Below, piece after piece: positions 44,496-49,019 of a stretch of DNA of 49,019 nt. Source of the stretch: Bacillota bacterium (GTDB lineage: Bacteria > Bacillota > Sulfobacillia > Sulfobacillales > Sulfobacillaceae). The stretch spans positions 1-49,019 of the forward strand of contig JAKBWA010000078.1 in assembly GCA_021841025.1 (NCBI GenBank). Reading direction: 5' to 3'. A program made the position numbers and the translations under genes. The first letter of the stretch is position 1; the number at the start of each line of letters is the position of its first letter. Below the pieces are notes generated by a model. The model had not been told where the DNA came from. It did no database searches and saw nothing but the letters and a program-made list of their open reading frames with translations.

Positions 44496-45125
44496 AGTCC
44501 CGTTGAACAGTAATTGGTACTGGGAGGAATTTGGCACTTGGACGGTCATATCCCCCGTTAAAGGTCGGCCTGGCAATATTTGAACCACGTCCCCATCGGC
44601 ATCTTTCGGTGTGGGGGGATACCCAAACAACGAATTGGTTTTGGTGAGTCCGGCATTGGAAAAGTCGTTCCAACTATACGTCCGGTTATTGGCTCGCACG
44701 CTGAGGTCATTGAGGGTCAAGCCAATCATGCCGGATGTGGGGTTTTCAACCTTCAAGGTGAGCAAAAACACGTTGAGGCGTTGCCCATTGACTGTACTAG
44801 TCCCCTCAAACTTGGCATTTTGGACGAAGATGCGCAGTTCCCGGTAAGATCCGGCACCAGGAGGGGGAGGAGGGCTCTGGGACGGCGACGAAGGCGCCGA
44901 GGTCTTCGAGTGGGATGGAGACGCGGAAGTCGGCTGAGTGCTCGGAGAAGGCGAGGGTGTTTGGCTTGGCGAAGGAGAAGGCGTTGTAGACGGCGATGGA
45001 GAAGACGAGGAACGCAAGTGATGGGGATGGTGATGAGCCGGGGATGCGCTGTGGAAGCCGCATCCCGCCAATACTGCCACTAAAGGTAAAGCCATAAACC
45101 GATACGCTTTCGAAACGGATTTCAT
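44457..45125 (-). CDS. Secreted lipoprotein with Ser/Pro-rich linker and C-terminal beta domain
   Basis: The 222-residue protein has a lipoprotein signal (MALPLVAVLAGC, lipobox Cys22). A His/Ser patch (SASPAHHHPHHLRSSSS) comes next, then a long Ser-Pro-Thr linker (about 40-92), which suggests wall spanning. The C-terminal domain (about 95-222) looks like a DUF4352-type immunoglobulin-like fold, with LLTLKVENPTSGMIGLTLNDL and DGDVVQILPGRPLTG, typical of surface lipoproteins of unknown function. AGGTG precedes the ATG. The extreme linker is encoded by a repetitive TCC/CCG-rich stretch that could vary in length. Confidence 0.7.
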   Translation of the reverse strand: MKSVSKAYRFMALPLVAVLAGCGFHSASPAHHHPHHLRSSSSPSPSTTPSPSPSQTPSPSPSTQPTSASPSHSKTSAPSSPSQSPPPPPGAGSYRELRIFVQNAKFEGTSTVNGQRLNVFLLTLKVENPTSGMIGLTLNDLSVRANNRTYSWNDFSNAGLTKTNSLFGYPPTPKDADGDVVQILPGRPLTGDMTVQVPNSSQYQLLFNGTSTPTSSKATFKR

Positions 45126-45205
45126 ATCATAGCACCTTTCTCTTATGATCCTGTCTAAGCAATGGAAAGATTGTTGTCATAATCGATCATACCATGGATG
45201 TCGAA

Positions 45206-48200
45206 TCATGACTGGCCATTGTGATAAATTGACGTTTGTTGGGAGATATCCGTCCAATAGTTGCTCGATTCAAAAGGCAGACGCCAAGCAGCAATGCCGC
45301 CTAAGTGACTCTTCAAAGCCAACTGGACCCGGTCTTGAATCGATCTCGCGGTTTCAGTCCAATAAATGTTCTGGCCGACATTCCACTGATTGATGACCTG
45401 TTGCAAGGCTTTTGCCGTGTTTGGACCATACACTCCCGGGGTGGTGGGATTCACCGAGAAATCCTGTTGAAAGGCTTCAAGTGCATTTTGGGTGGCGCTG
45501 TTAAAGTGCCCGTTTGCCCATAACCAGGGTCTGGGGCTCTGGTTGTTTTTTATGGCATATTCCAACAGGACGAGATTCAATATATTTTGCAGATTAGCGA
45601 CTCGGTTGGAATGTGAAGTATTTTGAGTCGACAATGTGCCGGAGGGAGCTTGAGCTTGCGATCCGGTCGTAAAAACCATTTCCTTTTCCGCCGAGTCCCA
45701 CATGGGTTGAATGTTGTTCTTTTGAATCATACCTTGAATCTTGCGGTAGCTGACCGCCCCTTGTCCGGTAATACCGCTGTTGGTAACGGTCCATTCGTGG
45801 CCATAAGGTGCCACTCCTAAAATAATCTGATTGGGATTGACTCCTTGGGCCAAGGCTTGCTTGACCAGATTGCTGACCCAGGGGTAGCCGGCAGTGGGAC
45901 CAGGCCAAGTGCTGGAATTATGCTCAGGATAGGCCATCATGTTGATAAAGTTTGCGTAGTGCGCCAGGGCCGCATAATTGTAAATGGTATTGGGATAACT
46001 CGACGGATAGACCGCTACCATTAACAATTTATTCTCTTGGTGCAGGGCCGTTCCCAACTTCTGAATGAAGTTTGTGTATTGCTGTGAGGCCTTCGTGAAC
46101 CCTATTCCCGAACTGCCATTGTTTTCAAAATCAATTGTGATGCCGTCAAAGTTATAGTGATTGACCAAAGTGACTATCTGATTGACCATCGATGTAACGT
46201 CTTGGGATGTCGTAATGGGGCCATTAGCGGGCGAATAGTAATTGCCAATGGACGGAAGCACCAAGACGCCTTGTTGATGAGCCTGCTGGGTAACGTATTG
46301 TACATTGTTCAGCCCATTTATATCTGGAGCCTTGTACGATCCTTGTGTGGACCAGCTGGTGATGGTCCAATTGCTGTTTGATCCTTTTGAGAGATTGAAC
46401 CAAGCTGGATTAATCGCGGATAATTGGTTGCCGTGCTGTAACAAATCTTCGTAGGAGGAGTTGTTGACGCCATTGGGGAAATTGTCCACAAAAAATCCGT
46501 AGCCCATAGACAAAAAGCCGTTGATTTGCTGGGTGGGTGTCGATGGCGACGTGGTGCCAGAAGTGGACATGGGTGAATCCACAACACTAATAGCGCCTGA
46601 TGGAACACTCAATGAAGGAGCGTCGCCGAATTTGTAGGCTTGTCCTTGGGCGGTAATTACGTCGTATCCGTGTTGATCGACACTGGGCACAAGTTCTGTG
46701 GCCTGTGAGACATTAGACGGCTGCCCATAATTTTTGGCATCGCCAAATGCGGTGACAGTGCCATTGGACTGCAGAATCCAATACCCTTGAGCGTTTAGCG
46801 TAGGAACGAGATCAACCGCAGGGGAAGCGGAATGCGTGGATGAACTTGACGGATCTGTCGACGACGTGCTTTGCCCGGGCACATTTGTGCTTCCTAGGGC
46901 GCTCCCGGTCTGCAACCCGGAGATGACTTGCGATGAAGGCACTTGGATAACATTGCTAAAGTGATATCCGAGATCATGTAAAACTTGGGGGCTGGTAATA
47001 TGGCGTAAAACGCCATTTTGAACGAGATACACAGCCCTATGTCCCTGCACTTGGACTAAGGATCCAGTGGGAAACGCACGCTCGGGGTTAGTTAAGGGCG
47101 AACCTACAGACATATTGGGCAGTCCGTGGATGCTCTTTAACTGGTTCCATTGATACCCCATTTGTGAAAAGACGCTACCGGATACGATGTGGTGCAGCAC
47201 CCCTTGATTCACCATGTAAATCTTGGAAGATCCCGAAGGATGCAACAACGTGCCGGAGGGGTAATAGGCGCTAGCGGAATTCAAGGTGGGACCCATGGGC
47301 CAGTTGGAACCGAGTTGGCTAATCTTCACGATAGGCTGGCTGCCCAGCCCCATGTTGACCAGAGTTGACCAACTGCCAATATGATGGACAACGCCTTGCA
47401 TCACTACATAAATGGCAGGCTGACCTGCAACTTGGAGCAAAGTACCGGAGGGATAAGGAGTCACCAACGGCAGCCCTAGAGATAAGGAGGAGAGAGAGGA
47501 TACCCGCTGAATTTGACTCCATTGAAAGCCCATCGATAGGAACATGGCGGCCGAGGGTATATGGTGCAGTGTGCCATTTTCGACTACCCAGACCGGCGAT
47601 GTGCCTTTTTGTTGAAGCAAAGTGCCGTTGGAATAAGAGACACTGCCTGCAGCATTACTTGTAGCGGAAGTTGACGAAGACGAGCTGTTTAAGGATCCGT
47701 AATTTTTTGCATCGCCGAAAGCCAAGACGTCACCGGACTTAGTGACTATCCAGTATCCTTTTCCATCTGCAGTCGAAGCGATGCTGACCACTTGATGACC
47801 CGATGCGTTTCCGTAGTTGCTGGCCTGTCCCACGGTATGAACTGTCCCACTGGCGGTCAGAACAAAGGCTCCCTGCCCAGAGGGCGTGACGGCCATCGAA
47901 ACTGCCGAGTGGCTTCCTTGCGGCAAGGAGGGCAGAGAACTTGCGTCACCGAAGGAGTAGATATGGCCATTTTGCGTTAAAATCCAATACCCCTGGTAAT
48001 CCGGTGTCGGTACGAGTTGAATGGCGGGTGCAGAACTGGAGGCTTGGCTAGACGATAAGTCTCCATAAAAGGGGACCTGGCCATGAGCTGTAACCGTGCC
48101 GTCAGAGGACAAAGTATAATATCCGCGGCTGACGCCAAGAAACGTGATGCTGTTTGACTTGAGGCCCTGGGCATTTGTGACGGTGATACTTCCCGGGCTT

Positions 48201-48505
48201 GTCTGGGCCGAAAGACTGACAGTGACCGCAGAAGGTGACCAGGACACAACCGTGGCAGGTTGTCCGTCAATGGTCACGGTAGCCGATGTGCTGCCAAATC
48301 CTTGACCCTTCACGGTTAATTCCGTGTTGTTTTGGGAAAGGGTGTAGCCCGTGACGACTACGGAGCTTTGGGCGAACGCTCCGGTTGTTGCTAGTTGGCT
48401 TAGGATCAAAACCGAGGAAAAAAGGGCTATTTTCGTACCGGTTTTTCCCGAACCATGTTTTCGAAACCAGGAATGATGATAGCGCCTAACCCGAGTCTGT
48501 CTCAT
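45206..48505 (-). CDS. Large secreted GH18 wall-active protein with IPT/TIG domain and two repeat families
   Basis: The 1099-residue protein has a signal peptide (about 25-46), then an IPT/TIG immunoglobulin-like domain (47-124). GYWIL...G-x-x-x-x-FGDA propeller-like repeats follow (about 128-275 and again 565-635). Four repeats of about 60 residues, built on YPSGTLLQ, IYVV-x-x-GVLHHI and MGYQW, occupy 288-535. A Ser/Thr linker leads to a GH18 barrel (about 660-1090) with the catalytic strand FDGITIDFE (786-794). Glu794 is the probable acid and Asp792 its helper. A peptidoglycan-binding-like domain (about 968-1042) sits inside the barrel before the last strand. It probably hydrolyses wall or spore-cortex glycan. 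AGGAGG precedes the ATG at 11 bases. Confidence 0.85.
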   Translation of the reverse strand: MRQTRVRRYHHSWFRKHGSGKTGTKIALFSSVLILSQLATTGAFAQSSVVVTGYTLSQNNTELTVKGQGFGSTSATVTIDGQPATVVSWSPSAVTVSLSAQTSPGSITVTNAQGLKSNSITFLGVSRGYYTLSSDGTVTAHGQVPFYGDLSSSQASSSAPAIQLVPTPDYQGYWILTQNGHIYSFGDASSLPSLPQGSHSAVSMAVTPSGQGAFVLTASGTVHTVGQASNYGNASGHQVVSIASTADGKGYWIVTKSGDVLAFGDAKNYGSLNSSSSSTSATSNAAGSVSYSNGTLLQQKGTSPVWVVENGTLHHIPSAAMFLSMGFQWSQIQRVSSLSSLSLGLPLVTPYPSGTLLQVAGQPAIYVVMQGVVHHIGSWSTLVNMGLGSQPIVKISQLGSNWPMGPTLNSASAYYPSGTLLHPSGSSKIYMVNQGVLHHIVSGSVFSQMGYQWNQLKSIHGLPNMSVGSPLTNPERAFPTGSLVQVQGHRAVYLVQNGVLRHITSPQVLHDLGYHFSNVIQVPSSQVISGLQTGSALGSTNVPGQSTSSTDPSSSSTHSASPAVDLVPTLNAQGYWILQSNGTVTAFGDAKNYGQPSNVSQATELVPSVDQHGYDVITAQGQAYKFGDAPSLSVPSGAISVVDSPMSTSGTTSPSTPTQQINGFLSMGYGFFVDNFPNGVNNSSYEDLLQHGNQLSAINPAWFNLSKGSNSNWTITSWSTQGSYKAPDINGLNNVQYVTQQAHQQGVLVLPSIGNYYSPANGPITTSQDVTSMVNQIVTLVNHYNFDGITIDFENNGSSGIGFTKASQQYTNFIQKLGTALHQENKLLMVAVYPSSYPNTIYNYAALAHYANFINMMAYPEHNSSTWPGPTAGYPWVSNLVKQALAQGVNPNQIILGVAPYGHEWTVTNSGITGQGAVSYRKIQGMIQKNNIQPMWDSAEKEMVFTTGSQAQAPSGTLSTQNTSHSNRVANLQNILNLVLLEYAIKNNQSPRPWLWANGHFNSATQNALEAFQQDFSVNPTTPGVYGPNTAKALQQVINQWNVGQNIYWTETARSIQDRVQLALKSHLGGIAAWRLPFESSNYWTDISQQTSIYHNGQS

Positions 48506-49019
48506 ATGTTGGAAATCCTCCTACGTAATCAGCAAGAACTATGCCTAATACCGACAACATTTCACAATCCTACCAAGATAAACAATTACGGGATCGCGGA
48601 CCAAAAATCCTCTTTTTGCGACACGATTTTTTATGAAACTCGAGCAAAATCAATGCCACCGCCCACTGCGGAAGGTCACTAAGAGCAAATCCCAGTTCCC
48701 GTCCGACGATGCGCTCGTCAAAATAGTCATTTTTTAGGGGCGGTAGAACTGTCGGCGTATGTTCCTTTGACCGTTTCGCATCCGTTGTGGCCCTTACCGG
48801 CAAGTGCCAAGGAATCTGTCCATTCGTATCACGCAACATTTTGGCAAAGTGAGAATCCGTTGCCGATCAACAGTCCACGGATTCCCGCTCCCGCCATGTA
48901 TGGATTGCCACCATTCAAACCTTCCATTATGGTTCGGCGATTGAGGCAGATAAGGTTTTGCAAACGAAGGCCGAACCCACGTGGATCTCGTTAACGAAAC
49001 TCCGTGCTCGCTCGGTACC
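48506..49019. other. End-of-window stretch, possible degraded coding frame
   Basis: No intact gene is seen. A plus-strand frame from about 48766 reads protein-like sequence on both sides of a TGA at 48850-48852 (VALTGKCQGICPFVSRNI before, ATIQTFHYGSAIEADKVL after) and is open to the window edge. This may be a broken gene that continues outside. The 89-codon minus-strand frame at 48570-48839 has no ribosome binding site. Confidence 0.3.

Noticed and set aside
44580-45083. 167-codon plus-strand frame rich in Arg and Gly
   Set aside because: It is the complement of the Ser/Pro-rich linker of the lipoprotein gene; low complexity creates the long open frame.
46900-47650. Possible CRISPR array or DNA tandem repeat in the large secreted protein gene
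   Set aside because: The periodicity is at protein level with diverged codons, and the spacing is about 180 bases, not that of a CRISPR array. No CRISPR-like repeat was found elsewhere.

Overview
This window most likely comes from a spore-forming Firmicute with mid GC content. The gene set and base composition fit an acidophilic Sulfobacillus-like bacterium, but that genus is an inference and no rRNA or other phylogenetic marker is present. Support comes from ylbJ, the yhbH-spoVR-prkA sporulation/stress operon, FtsH, strong AGGAGG-type ribosome binding sites, and several TTG/GTG starts.

Layout. (1) 1-2100 is decayed accessory sequence: the right end of an IS200/IS605-type element at the left edge, then broken small ORFs. 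(2) 2103-8606 has ylbJ, more decayed DNA, a small membrane protein, an archaeal-type cupin phosphoglucose isomerase, a small stress-protein-like gene, a secreted transglutaminase-like protein and a NYN-domain protein. (3) 8922-11215 is a two-gene sugar operon of a GH4 glycosidase and an N-acetylglucosamine-type kinase. (4) 11232-16955 has a disrupted CPA2 cation/proton antiporter, a lipoprotein, a PduX-like GHMP kinase, a membrane protein and an oxidoreductase. (5) 17098-20270 (minus) holds three glycosyltransferases. (6) 20709-25186 has a secreted coiled-coil lytic transglycosylase, a membrane protein, ftsH and a small conserved-looking protein. (7) 25425-34635 is a nine-gene plus-strand surface-glycan block. 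(8) 34769-36478 has a multidomain protein with HTH-like, PHAX-type RNA-binding and ParB-like parts, followed by a solitary half-size chromate transporter. (9) 37214-41544 is yhbH-spoVR-prkA. (10) 42145-44495 has two coupled glycosyltransferases behind a long leader. (11) 44457-48505 (minus) has a lipoprotein and a very large secreted GH18 protein.

How the genes work together. The glycan block carries, in order, homologues of the five steps wbpA-B-D-E-I that turn UDP-GlcNAc into UDP-ManNAc3NAcA in Pseudomonas. It also carries a 4,6-dehydratase, a second DegT aminotransferase and a PglC-type phospho-sugar transferase, as in bacillosamine-type 4-amino sugar pathways. With five glycosyltransferases nearby, this region probably builds an amino-sugar or uronic-acid-rich surface polymer or protein glycan. 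The GH18 protein, the lytic transglycosylase, and possibly the GH4/kinase pair act on the wall. The least explained item is the HTH/PHAX/ParB-like protein at 34769-35905, which has an inverted repeat directly upstream. No tRNA, rRNA or CRISPR array was seen.
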